Of a DNA stretch of 8,121 nucleotides, positions 1 through 6,891 are shown one piece after another. The stretch comes from an uncultured Campylobacter sp. (GTDB lineage Bacteria > Campylobacterota > Campylobacteria > Campylobacterales > Campylobacteraceae), in NCBI RefSeq assembly GCF_937997405.1, contig NZ_CALKTL010000118.1, positions 1 through 8,121 of the forward strand. Reading direction: 5' to 3'. How positions within the stretch are numbered: the first letter of the stretch is position 1; each line of letters opens with the position of its first letter. The notes beneath the pieces were generated by a model that was not told the DNA's origin, made no database searches, and worked only from the letters and a program-made list of their open reading frames with translations. The position numbers and the translations under genes are program-made.

Positions 1-974
1 ATTGCTGTAAGTTTCACCGCCTTCCACCTGGCAGGAACAAACGCTGTTTGTTTATGAATTTCATACTCCTGTATTTTTTTACAATTCCAGACATCAAACA
101 CTTCCACACGATAATTATAAAAGCCGGTTTTGGCATTCCCCGGATAAATTCTTTTACGGGGCATATCTATACTGAAAAACAAAAGGTACTCCATATCTTC
201 TTTTGAAATCGAAAAGTAATTTATACCGTCGGTGTTTCTCCAATCCGGCTTCATCTCCTGAAAAGAGCATCCCAAAGCAATCTCTTTTAAAAATCGAATT
301 CTCTTTGCACTCTCCCCGGTAATCTCCCCCCCATAGGTCCAGAAAATATCACGATTATTCTTTATTTTAATAGCCTCCCCATGAGTAGCATATCCCCCTG
401 CCATAAAGGACAGCCAGTGTGAAAAAACCACTTCCTCCGGGGTACTGTTGCCCCACTCATACTTCACATTCCCCTCATACTGGTATTCATCATTCACCAC
501 AGGCTTTTGATAACGCCTTTTCAGATCAATCAAAAGTTGGTAGGTATTCGGATGCTGATAAGATACATGTGTCATCCAGCTACGATTGGGATAAATCTCC
601 CCCGAAGGATAATTGTGAATTGAGCGTGGGTGCTGATAAGGATCGTTCGCCTTAATGTATTCCCCTATTACATCCCAGTTTCTTCGATTTACTCTGGTGC
701 GTACCATACTTCCCCCGTCACTGTCTGCTTCCACAGATACATCATACTCATTTGCCAAGGACCACCACACATTCCTAAAGGCACTAAAGCGACGAATCAC
801 ATACTGCAAATAGAAAAGGGCCTGTTCTTCGTCCATTCGGTCAATACCAAAATGTCCGAAATCATAAAAATGAAACAAAATCACATCCGCTTCTATTCCA
901 CGTTTTTTAAGATCTGAAAGGCAGCGTTCATAGTTTTGAAAATAGGCGGGAATAAAACGCTCAAAATCAAAATT
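1..974 (-). CDS. Glycoside hydrolase fragment, DUF4038/DUF5605 (apiosidase-like) type, lacking both ends
   Basis: The minus strand is open without a stop from 974 to base 1, about 324 codons, and continues past the left edge. The translation has the look of a clan GH-A (beta/alpha)8 sugar-cleaving enzyme of the DUF5060-DUF4038-DUF5605 type. 'NVWWSLANEYD' carries the Asn-Glu pair in which Glu (codon 747-749) is the likely acid/base. 'KPVVNDEYQYEGN' supplies the likely nucleophile (Glu at 486-488 or 474-476). The part after about base 300 would be the small C-terminal domain. The N-terminal domain and first barrel strands are missing: an in-frame TGA lies at 975-977, no start codon or ribosome site is present there, and the first Met codon (834-836) is deep inside the fold. 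Codon choice and the absence of AAATTT motifs differ from the rest of the window and suggest a Firmicutes (Lachnospiraceae-like) source. The substrate cannot be told from this fragment. Confidence 0.75.
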
Positions 975-985
975 TCATCCAATCT
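965..985. other. Junction between Firmicutes-like and Campylobacter-like DNA
   Basis: Left of about 975 the minus strand encodes glycosidase ('NFDFERFIPAYF' reads naturally for the family). Right of it the frame stops, and AT-rich Campylobacter-style spacer DNA begins. The boundary falls in AAATTTT/GATTTT, short motifs common in Campylobacter, so a microhomology join is possible. No inverted repeats, transposase, tRNA or attachment-site structure is visible. The exact base is uncertain by roughly 10. Confidence 0.6.
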
Positions 986-1050
986 CCGCCTAAATTTTAA
1001 AAAATCTATCTTTAATCTTTGAAATTTATTATTATTTAATCAAGAGAAAT

Positions 1051-1056
1051 TATAAT
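1051..1056 (+). promoter_or_regulatory. Predicted -10 box of the TonB receptor gene
   Basis: A perfect TATAAT lies 52 bases before the ATG at 1108, in a T/A-rich stretch (1016-1060). Campylobacter sigma-70 promoters typically show a good -10 with a poor -35, which fits here: no TTGACA-like box is seen 17 bases upstream. Transcription would start near 1063, inside the palindrome at 1063-1081. Confidence 0.5.
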
Positions 1057-1062
1057 ATAACA

Positions 1063-1081
1063 TTTGCAAATCATTCGCAAA
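1063..1081. promoter_or_regulatory. 19-bp near-perfect palindrome, candidate Fur-type operator
   Basis: TTTGCAAATCATTCGCAAA is a 9-1-9 inverted repeat with one mismatched pair. Its inner 15 bases (1065-1079) match the classical 7-1-7 Fur motif TGATAATCATTATCA at 11 of 15 positions. It sits just downstream of the -10 box, where a bound repressor would block transcription start. Iron repression of a TonB receptor by Fur is standard biology. That Fur rather than another dimeric regulator binds this site is inference. Confidence 0.5.
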
Positions 1082-1107
1082 ATTCTAATTTTGAATAGGG
1101 GAGAGTG

Positions 1108-3180
1108 ATGGTTAAGAAATTTTATCTTTCAAATGCCGCAATCGCGCTAAGTTTGTGCGCCGCCTTACAACTAAACGGAGCCGAAAATAATGCTACGTCC
1201 GCAAATATCGCGTCTAGCGCGGAGGCGGTAAATTCCGTAGCTTCTAAAAGCGCTTCTGGCGCGAACGCCACGAGGCTGGGCACCATCGTAGTTACCGCGA
1301 CGGGCTTTGAGGATATGCTTAAAAACGAGGTTCGCAACGTCTCCGTTATCACCGCGGAGGATATGGAAAACCGCGGCTACCGCGATCTGCGCGAAATTTT
1401 AGAAAAGGCGCCGGGGGTTAGCTTTCACGGCGATACGGTCGATCTGCGCGGACAGGGTCAGAAGGCAAATACCTCCGTAAAGGCCCTTCTTAACGGAGTC
1501 ACGCTCAATATGATCGACACGACGCCGACGAGCATTCCGATCGATCTAGTTCCGATCGAAGATATCGAGCGCGTGGAGATCATCCCCGGCGGCGGTAGCG
1601 TGCTATACGGCAGCGGCACCAGCGGCGGCGTGATAAATATCATCACGAAAAAGGGCGCCAGATACCCATACGCCAATGTCTCCACCAAGATCGCGTCGTA
1701 TAATTACAATGATCTAAATTTAGGGCTCGGCGGCAACGTGAGCGAGAATTTGTTTCTAAAAACCGCCGTAAAGGGCTTTAAGCAGCGCGGATACCGCAAG
1801 GGCGAGAAAAATACCGGCTACTACGGCTCGCTTGGGATGTATTATAAAATTTCGGACGAGCAAAGCATCTCCTTTGATCCGAGCTATTATCAGGCGCGAA
1901 CCTATTCGGTGCCGAGCTTAGGGCTTGCCGAGCTTAAGGCGGATCGCCGCCAGCAGGGAGGCGAGAGGACCTTTACCAAAAGTACGCGAGCAAATTTCGA
2001 TTTCGGCTACACGGTAAAATTCGGCGATAAAATCGAAGCAAATTTGCACCCTTATTATCAAGATATCAGGATCATACAGCAGGGATTTGTGATGAAAGAC
2101 CGCAAAGAGGGGGTAAATTTAAAAGGCAAGCTCGACTACGACAGCGGCGAGTTCATAGCGGGATACGATTATCTCAAAAACAAGGGCTTTCGCAAGATTG
2201 ACTATATCATTCCGATGAATCCTATGATGAGCCGTTCACAGCTTACGATCTTTGATATGCAAAAGCTTACCCACTCGGTCTATGCTCTAGAAAAGCACAA
2301 TTTCACCGATCTGTTTTCGCTTAGTGCGGGCGGGCGGTTTGAGCGCGCCGAATACAAAGTAGATCGCAGGGTTTTAACGACTAGGAAAATGATGGGAAAC
2401 ATAATCTCGCAGACGCAAAATAGTACCCGAGTAAGCGATCATAAAAACAACTACGCTTTTGAGGTCACGCCGAATTTTAATTATTCCAAGGATGGCAATC
2501 TATATTTTAAATTTGAGCGCGGCTATATCTCCCCAGGCCCTAATCAGCTCATCGACAAGCTCGGTCGCAACGGTCCTTATGTGCTTAATAACCTCAAATC
2601 CGAAACCTTTAAAACCTACGAGATCGGTCTTAAAGATCTGATATACGGGCAATACGTAAGCGCTACGATCTTTTGGACCGATACGAAAAACGAGATCATA
2701 AACGAAACTTTGGGCAGCTCGATCACCGACGGTTGGCTTTTTATTAATATCGACGAGACGCGCCGCAAGGGCGTGGAGCTGTATGCGGAGCAAAGTCTGC
2801 TTTCAAATTTAAAGCTCAGCGAGACCTTTTCATACGTGGACGCCAAGATCCAATCCGGCGCGAATAAGGGCAAGCAGGTTCCGCTAGTGGAGCGCTCGAA
2901 GTTCGTTTTAGGAGTCGATTACGAGCCGATTAGAAATTTAACGCTGATGAGCGATTTTAAATATTTCTCATCATCGCACGACGCCAACCACGATAGGATC
3001 GATTCGCGCACAATCGTGGATCTGGGCGCTGCGTACCGCTTCGCAAGCGGATTTTTGATAAGCGCCGGAGTCAAAAACGTCTTTGACGAGGAGTATAATT
3101 ACAACCAAAATTTACGCGCAGACGTCTATACTCCGGCTCCCGGACGCAACTACTACGTGGAGTTTAAATACACCTATTAG
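1108..3180 (+). CDS. TonB-dependent outer-membrane receptor, probably for an iron-siderophore or similar metal complex
   Basis: This 690-residue protein imports a scarce ligand across the outer membrane using energy from TonB-ExbB-ExbD. Residues 1-25 form a signal peptide (basic start, hydrophobic core, cut near NGA|E). An unusual Ala/Ser/Asn-rich linker (26-57) comes next, then a TonB-box-like 'TIVVTAT' at about 59-65. The plug domain follows (about 66-185), with 'ITAEDMENRGYRDLREIL', 'IERVEIIPGGGSVLYGSG' and 'GGVINIITKKG'. The remainder is a beta-barrel ending in the aromatic 'VEFKYTY' expected for barrel insertion. I chose ATG 1108 because AGGGGAG (1097-1103) lies 4 bases before it; the GTG at 1105 would be too close. 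The length is typical of siderophore and vitamin B12 receptors. The promoter and the Fur-like palindrome upstream favour iron control. The actual ligand cannot be assigned from sequence alone. Confidence 0.93.
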   Translation: MVKKFYLSNAAIALSLCAALQLNGAENNATSANIASSAEAVNSVASKSASGANATRLGTIVVTATGFEDMLKNEVRNVSVITAEDMENRGYRDLREILEKAPGVSFHGDTVDLRGQGQKANTSVKALLNGVTLNMIDTTPTSIPIDLVPIEDIERVEIIPGGGSVLYGSGTSGGVINIITKKGARYPYANVSTKIASYNYNDLNLGLGGNVSENLFLKTAVKGFKQRGYRKGEKNTGYYGSLGMYYKISDEQSISFDPSYYQARTYSVPSLGLAELKADRRQQGGERTFTKSTRANFDFGYTVKFGDKIEANLHPYYQDIRIIQQGFVMKDRKEGVNLKGKLDYDSGEFIAGYDYLKNKGFRKIDYIIPMNPMMSRSQLTIFDMQKLTHSVYALEKHNFTDLFSLSAGGRFERAEYKVDRRVLTTRKMMGNIISQTQNSTRVSDHKNNYAFEVTPNFNYSKDGNLYFKFERGYISPGPNQLIDKLGRNGPYVLNNLKSETFKTYEIGLKDLIYGQYVSATIFWTDTKNEIINETLGSSITDGWLFINIDETRRKGVELYAEQSLLSNLKLSETFSYVDAKIQSGANKGKQVPLVERSKFVLGVDYEPIRNLTLMSDFKYFSSSHDANHDRIDSRTIVDLGAAYRFASGFLISAGVKNVFDEEYNYNQNLRADVYTPAPGRNYYVEFKYTY

Positions 3181-3300
3181 CGTGCGTTTAAATTTAAGCG
3201 AGGTTTTGAGCTGTGAGCTTTAAAATTTACGGGCGAAATTTAAAATTTTGCCGCGACGTGCTTTTTCGCCGCGGGATTAAATTTAATAAAAGGAGCGAAT

Positions 3301-3962
3301 ATGAAACCGGACTATAAAAACTGGGTGCCTAAGGGCATGATCGCGAGCTTTGCCGCGGGTGCGGGCGTGGCGTTAGTTTTGTTTTTGATTTTTGGCGTTT
3401 GCGGTTTGGGTGTTAGTGGTGCGCTAAGAGGCGTGCTAACGGGGCTTTTCGGCGCAGCGACGCTGGTTTTGATCGGCTTTACGATCTACTGCGTCGTGTG
3501 GTACCGCGCGTTTGATTACGGCGGCACGCATCGGTGCTAGGCGTCGATCGCTGGGGCTTTGAGTACGCGTCTTTTAACAAACAGCTGTGCGAATCCAACG
3601 CGCGCACCGAAGGGGTGCAGAACACTAGCTTCGAGCAGGCCGACGCCACGCAGCTGCCCTTTGAGGACGGCAGTTTCGATGCGGTTACAAGCAACTACGT
3701 CTATCACAACATCATGCGTAAGGACCGCCAGGAGCTGCTTTTAGAGACGCTCCGCGTGCTTAAAAAGGGCGGCAGCTTCGCTATCCATGATATTTTCTCG
3801 CGCGGAAACTACGGCGACATGGATGCTTTCATAGCACGGCTTAAGGAGCAGGGCTACGAGCGAGTTGAGCTCATAGACACGACGCAGGGGCTTTTTATGG
3901 ACCCGCGCGAGGCAAAATGGCTGATGCTCGGTAGCTCAAAATTGCTGGTGGGTAAGAAATAG
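3301..3962 (+). pseudogene. Membrane-anchored class I SAM-dependent methyltransferase, broken by internal deletion and frameshift
   Basis: The gene has a good ribosome site (AAGGAG, 3290-3295, 5 bases before ATG 3301). The first 79 codons give 'MKPDYKNWVPKGM', two hydrophobic helices (about 12-36 and 45-68) and 'WYRAFDYGGTHR', then stop at 3538-3540. A second frame takes over at about 3534 ('LGVDRWGFEYASF') and runs to the TAG at 3960-3962. It contains methyltransferase motifs 'DATQLPFEDGSFDAVTSNYVYHNI' and 'LRVLKKGGSFAIHDIF' and ends 'KLLVGKK'. Intact relatives, as I remember them, carry roughly 45-50 further residues between these halves, including the glycine-rich SAM-binding motif I. Here that block is absent and the frame changes, so neither half should methylate anything. 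The native substrate is unknown. A local assembly or sequencing deletion would look the same. Confidence 0.8.
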
Positions 3963-4398
3963 ATTTTTTGTAAATTTAGATTTAGGCAAATTTGAAGACG
4001 GATTAAATTTTAATCCCACCCGCTTTTAGCCGAATCCAAATCTTTAGGCTAGACTAATATATAATTGGCTATTTATCTCAAAAAAGAAACCGCGAAAGGA
4101 ATTATTTCGGCCGAGGGCGTTATCCTTGCTGTGGGCGCGCTAACGGTCGCCATCGGATATTTTGTGCTTCTAGCAGCATTTATCCTATAGTGATATAGGC
4201 TGCGAGAGATCAAGACCGCTTAAATTTATCGTATTTGTTCTGTGAGCTAAGTGCATGCGGGTAGAACCTGCTGCCGAATTTTAATTTTGTGATTTTATGC
4301 AAAAAATCCGCGCCTCAAATTTAGCAAGGATTGCCCTCGGCATAGGCATAGCCGCCCTGTGCGATTTTACCGCTCATATCTACTATTTTTGACGTAGA
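3963..4398. other. 436-base stretch without a convincing gene
   Basis: This lies between the broken methyltransferase and the convergent gene that ends at 4399. It holds a short AT-rich hairpin at 4000-4016 (GGATTAA, 3-base loop, TTAATCC). No T-run follows, so it is a poor intrinsic terminator. A TATAAT at 4060-4065 abuts the small frame at 4065-4190. A second tiny frame, 4297-4392 (+), starts MQKIRASNLARIALGIG and has 31 codons with a hydrophobic middle. I could not find a ribosome site that convincingly supports either one. Both could be remnants of membrane proteins. Confidence 0.5.
4065..4190 (+). CDS. Possible 41-residue single-pass membrane peptide, or remnant of a larger membrane protein
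   Basis: A TTG directly after an in-frame TAA (4062-4064) opens a 41-codon frame. It begins 'LAIYLKKETAKGIISAEGV', continues into a strong hydrophobic helix ('ILAVGALTVAIGYFVLLAAF') and ends at TAG 4188-4190. The charged-then-hydrophobic layout is protein-like. However, no Shine-Dalgarno precedes the TTG, and the TATAAT at 4060-4065 overlaps it, so a message starting there would omit the start. I do not recognise the family. A decayed fragment is about as likely as a real small protein. Confidence 0.25.
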   Translation: MAIYLKKETAKGIISAEGVILAVGALTVAIGYFVLLAAFIL

Positions 4399-5388
4399 TT
4401 ACTCCTTAAATTTGATTTTATTGAGTTTCATATATTCTTCAAAATAGTCCCAAGGACCATGATATAGTGTTTCAAGTCCGTTCCCGCAGTTATCTACGCG
4501 TATCCTTATCTCGCCATAATTATTACTTGTCCATGTTTTTGTCGTATCATCTTCTAACAATGTAGTACCGCGATAAGTAAGTTTATTTAGATCTCTTTTT
4601 CCCGTTTCAATTGAATCGATATCTTCACAAAAACTATCAAAATTTCTATTTTTTAACATTGCCATCAGCGAGCCTGTTGTTCCACTGTACTTTATAATAT
4701 ATACAATTCTATCGCTTTCTCCTCGAATTTTATCAGAGGCAGTGAAATTCTTATCAGATTTAAACGCTGCAATAGAGTTATATTGAAAAAATTTTAATAT
4801 CAAATCCGATTCTTGATGCGTTTTTTCATCGTGATACTTTCTCTTGTAATAAACCGAATAATTAAGTTCTCCTTTATCATTAAAAAGCTTGCTATCCTCC
4901 CATGGATACACCACGCTTTCATCGTCTATAGCTTTTAGTATGGATTTATCTATCTGCGCGACTTGTTTTCCATCTTTGCAAATTTGCCTACCGATAGACA
5001 ATAGATTTTCTAAATTTAATTCTTTAGACACTTTCCAAAATTTGCACTTATCGTCGGGGCGCTTGTCGCCGTTACACTTACGATAAATTTCCCGCCAGTC
5101 GATATCAAAGTCTAAATCTTTCGGTCTACTATCTCTTAAAAAGATTTCATAAAAAGGGTAATTGCTCTTTGCATGTTCGTTTTTCAAATACTGCTTAAAC
5201 GCTATCTCTTTTAATTCGTTATCCGATAAGATGCCAAAATGCAGAGGATTGGTGCAAACTCCGGCGTAGTTTAAGCCCATATTTATAGGCATATAAGGGA
5301 TAAATGTCAAAATGCAGATGATAAAAATCGCAGAGATTATATAGTGGCGTTTTATAAGGCGCAGAGAATTAACAAAGAATTTTTTCAA
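4399..5388 (-). CDS. Uncharacterised single-pass membrane protein, AT-rich
   Basis: I do not recognise a named family. I place the start at TTG 5386-5388, giving 329 residues, because AAGGGGG (5394-5400) lies 5 bases before it. A longer frame from TTG 5440-5442 has no comparable site. The protein opens 'MKKFFVNSLRLIKRHY' followed by a hydrophobic segment (about residues 15-33, 'IISAIFIICILTF'). The basic start favours an N-in anchor with the remaining roughly 290 residues outside the cytoplasm. That domain is polar, with several cysteines (for example in 'YAGVCTNP', 'RKCNGDKRPDDKCKFW', 'RQICKD', 'DSFCED', 'VDNCGNG') that could pair in the periplasm. It ends 'LYHGPWDYFEEYMKLNKIKFKE'. The gene is clearly more AT-rich than its neighbours, which suggests a separate history or relaxed constraint. 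It stands alone, with broken or empty DNA on both sides. Confidence 0.8.
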   Translation of the reverse strand: MKKFFVNSLRLIKRHYIISAIFIICILTFIPYMPINMGLNYAGVCTNPLHFGILSDNELKEIAFKQYLKNEHAKSNYPFYEIFLRDSRPKDLDFDIDWREIYRKCNGDKRPDDKCKFWKVSKELNLENLLSIGRQICKDGKQVAQIDKSILKAIDDESVVYPWEDSKLFNDKGELNYSVYYKRKYHDEKTHQESDLILKFFQYNSIAAFKSDKNFTASDKIRGESDRIVYIIKYSGTTGSLMAMLKNRNFDSFCEDIDSIETGKRDLNKLTYRGTTLLEDDTTKTWTSNNYGEIRIRVDNCGNGLETLYHGPWDYFEEYMKLNKIKFKE

Positions 5389-5705
5389 ATTTGCCCCCTT
5401 CAGATTTCGTGCAATGATGGCCGATTTAAGCTTAACTGGCAAGATATGATATTAAAGCCGTAGCGGCTAAGCTTTTTCAGGCGCTATTCAGCATTAAAAG
5501 CGCCTTATTTTGTTGATTCAAGCGAAAATTCTATCAAAGCCGCCGCCGCAATCGAAACGCTGATATTCAATTTTATATAGGCCGTTACGCTTTGGGTGTC
5601 GAATGGCCCAAAACCGGGCGCGCTATTAAAAGATCGAGAGGAGATCGCTCGCCTTAAAAGCGCAATCTGTAGAAGCCTACACCTGCGGCTTAAATTTCAC
5701 GGAAT
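5389..5705. other. Spacer with an inverted repeat and possible coding debris
   Basis: AGGCGCT (5479-5485) and AGCGCCT (5499-5505) form a 7-bp stem with a 13-base loop, followed on the plus strand by TATTTTGTTG. No plus-strand gene ends here, so a terminator role is doubtful. A plus-strand frame from 5464 to 5577 ('RLSFFRRYSALKAPYF...') and its continuation after the TAG at 5578-5580 to the TAA at 5700-5702 read like protein ('GPKPGALLKDREEIARLKSA') but have no good start. They may be remains of a lost gene. A weak -10-like TAATAT (minus strand, 5449-5454) could serve the gene that starts at 5388. Confidence 0.35.
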
Positions 5706-6650
5706 TTAAACGCGATACAAACTAAAGCAGCCGTAGTCGGTGCGCACGGCTAAAAATTCCTCGCCATTTATGCGCTCAAATTTCGCTTCGCAGCGCTTCA
5801 CGACGTACGAGAGCTCAAAGCTAAGACGCAAATTTCCGCTTTTTAGATCAATGATGCGGGCTTTGTCGTACTTTATTAACGCCAGCCTCGAACCGTCCGC
5901 GCTGACGCAAAGCTCGTCTGCCTCGGCACATTCGCCGCGTAGCCAAGTAGGCTTTCGTCGCTCGCCGCTTGTAGCGTCAAGGCAAACTAGCTTGCCCGTG
6001 TAGCGCTCCTTGCCTAATATCGAGCCGTCAGCTAAAAAGCAAATTTTATCAAAAATGCCGAAGTCGCCTCCGAGCTCGTTTAAAATTTTACCATTTATCG
6101 TGCTTAAAATTTTGATCTCTTTTTGCTTACAATGAAGTGCGAGCCGCGTGCCATCATTGTTAAGAGCGGCGCACAAGATCGGCGTGTAGCTTTTCATTTC
6201 GGATTTGTATTCGGCCAGAGGCGAAATCTCGCCGCCGCGCAGAGTAAAAATTTGACCGAACATCGCAAACGCCGCCGTATCTTTCGCAGCGCAAACAAAA
6301 CTCGTAAATTCTTTGCTATTTTTAAAGCTCATATCTTTAGAAAGATCGCTAAATTCGCCGCTCGCCGGATCAAATTTAAAGATAAAGTGATCCAGATCCA
6401 AAAGCAAAACCTCGCCCGCCCGCTCCGCCTGCCACGCAAGCGGCTTTGGCAGGACTATCTGCTGCTTTACGGCGCCGCTCGGGTCTAGCCTAATGAGAAA
6501 ATCATCCAGCGCGCCGCCATCTTTGTAGCCGCCGCATTTATAGACGAAATTTCCGCCCTCAAAGCTCGCAAATGCCAGCGCGTCCGTGTATCCGCCGCCG
6601 ATATAGACGTGCAAACTCGCCTCGCTCGCTTTTGCGCCCGTGTTTTGCAT
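5706..6650 (-). CDS. Beta-propeller-like protein, surviving C-terminal part of an interrupted WGR/propeller gene
   Basis: This 314-residue frame shows repeats typical of WD40- or quinoprotein-like propellers: 'ALNNDGTRLALHCKQKEIKI', 'VSADGSRLALIKYDKARIID' and 'LVCLDATSGERRKP'. Earlier blades are less regular ('LDDFLIRLDPSGAV', 'HFIFKFDPASGEFSDL'). There is no signal peptide or membrane helix, so a cytoplasmic location is likely. Its function is unknown; propellers usually act in binding rather than catalysis. The frame does not truly begin at ATG 6648-6650. Upstream codons continue in the same frame through a TAA (6699-6701) to a better start at 6836. AAGG seven bases before the 6650 ATG could allow a restart, so a shortened protein may still be made. 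mntP lies upstream on the same strand, 55 bases from the original start. Confidence 0.7.
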   Translation of the reverse strand: MQNTGAKASEASLHVYIGGGYTDALAFASFEGGNFVYKCGGYKDGGALDDFLIRLDPSGAVKQQIVLPKPLAWQAERAGEVLLLDLDHFIFKFDPASGEFSDLSKDMSFKNSKEFTSFVCAAKDTAAFAMFGQIFTLRGGEISPLAEYKSEMKSYTPILCAALNNDGTRLALHCKQKEIKILSTINGKILNELGGDFGIFDKICFLADGSILGKERYTGKLVCLDATSGERRKPTWLRGECAEADELCVSADGSRLALIKYDKARIIDLKSGNLRLSFELSYVVKRCEAKFERINGEEFLAVRTDYGCFSLYRV

Positions 6651-6698
6651 GGCGTAGCCTTTTTCCAGGCTCTCCCACTCCTTTTTTATGCAGGCTTT

Positions 6699-6836
6699 TT
6701 ACGCTTCGCCAGCGCTAGCAAACTCCTTTTGCGTCTGCCTAGTTTTGCCGTTTTTGACGCTCTCGCTGAGTAAAATTTGACCCTCTACGCGCAAATTTAG
6801 GCAGTCGCCGCCGCTTAAATTTATCAAATTTTTCAT
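6699..6836 (-). pseudogene. Severed N-terminal WGR-like segment of the propeller gene
   Basis: ATG 6834-6836 has an excellent ribosome site (AGGAG, 6842-6846, 5 bases away) and opens 'MKNLINLSGGDCLNLRVEGQ'. Translation stops after 45 residues at TAA 6699-6701. Reading through the stop in the same frame gives 'KACIKKEWESLEKGYAMQN', which runs into the propeller frame. The joined stretch 'QKEFASAGEA-x-KACIKKEWESLEKGYA' resembles the end of WGR domains (K-F-x-S/D-x2-EA ... EK-x3-GY), although a clear W-G-R triplet is not seen. One base change (for example GAA to TAA) would explain the break, giving a 376-residue original. A sequencing error is the simplest alternative. Confidence 0.7.
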
Positions 6837-6891
6837 TTTCGCTCCTGCGAATTAGTTTTAAAGATTATCACAAAGCGGCGATTAAAAGTCT

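Noticed and set aside
419..917. Plus-strand reading frames of 78 and 95 codons
   Set aside because: They lie opposite the continuous glycosidase frame on the minus strand, have no ribosome sites and encode no recognisable protein.
1122..2873. Several minus-strand and one plus-strand frames inside the TonB receptor
   Set aside because: The receptor frame is continuous and family-consistent from end to end, so these are antisense or out-of-frame shadows.
3181..3300. Terminator after the TonB receptor
   Set aside because: CCGCG (3251-3255) and CGCGG (3270-3274) give only a 5-bp stem with a 14-base loop and no T-run. The AAATTT repeats here are a general Campylobacter feature.
6123..6488. A 121-codon plus-strand frame
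   Set aside because: It is the antisense shadow of the propeller gene. Its Arg/Lys/Phe-rich composition comes from reading GC-rich codons backwards.
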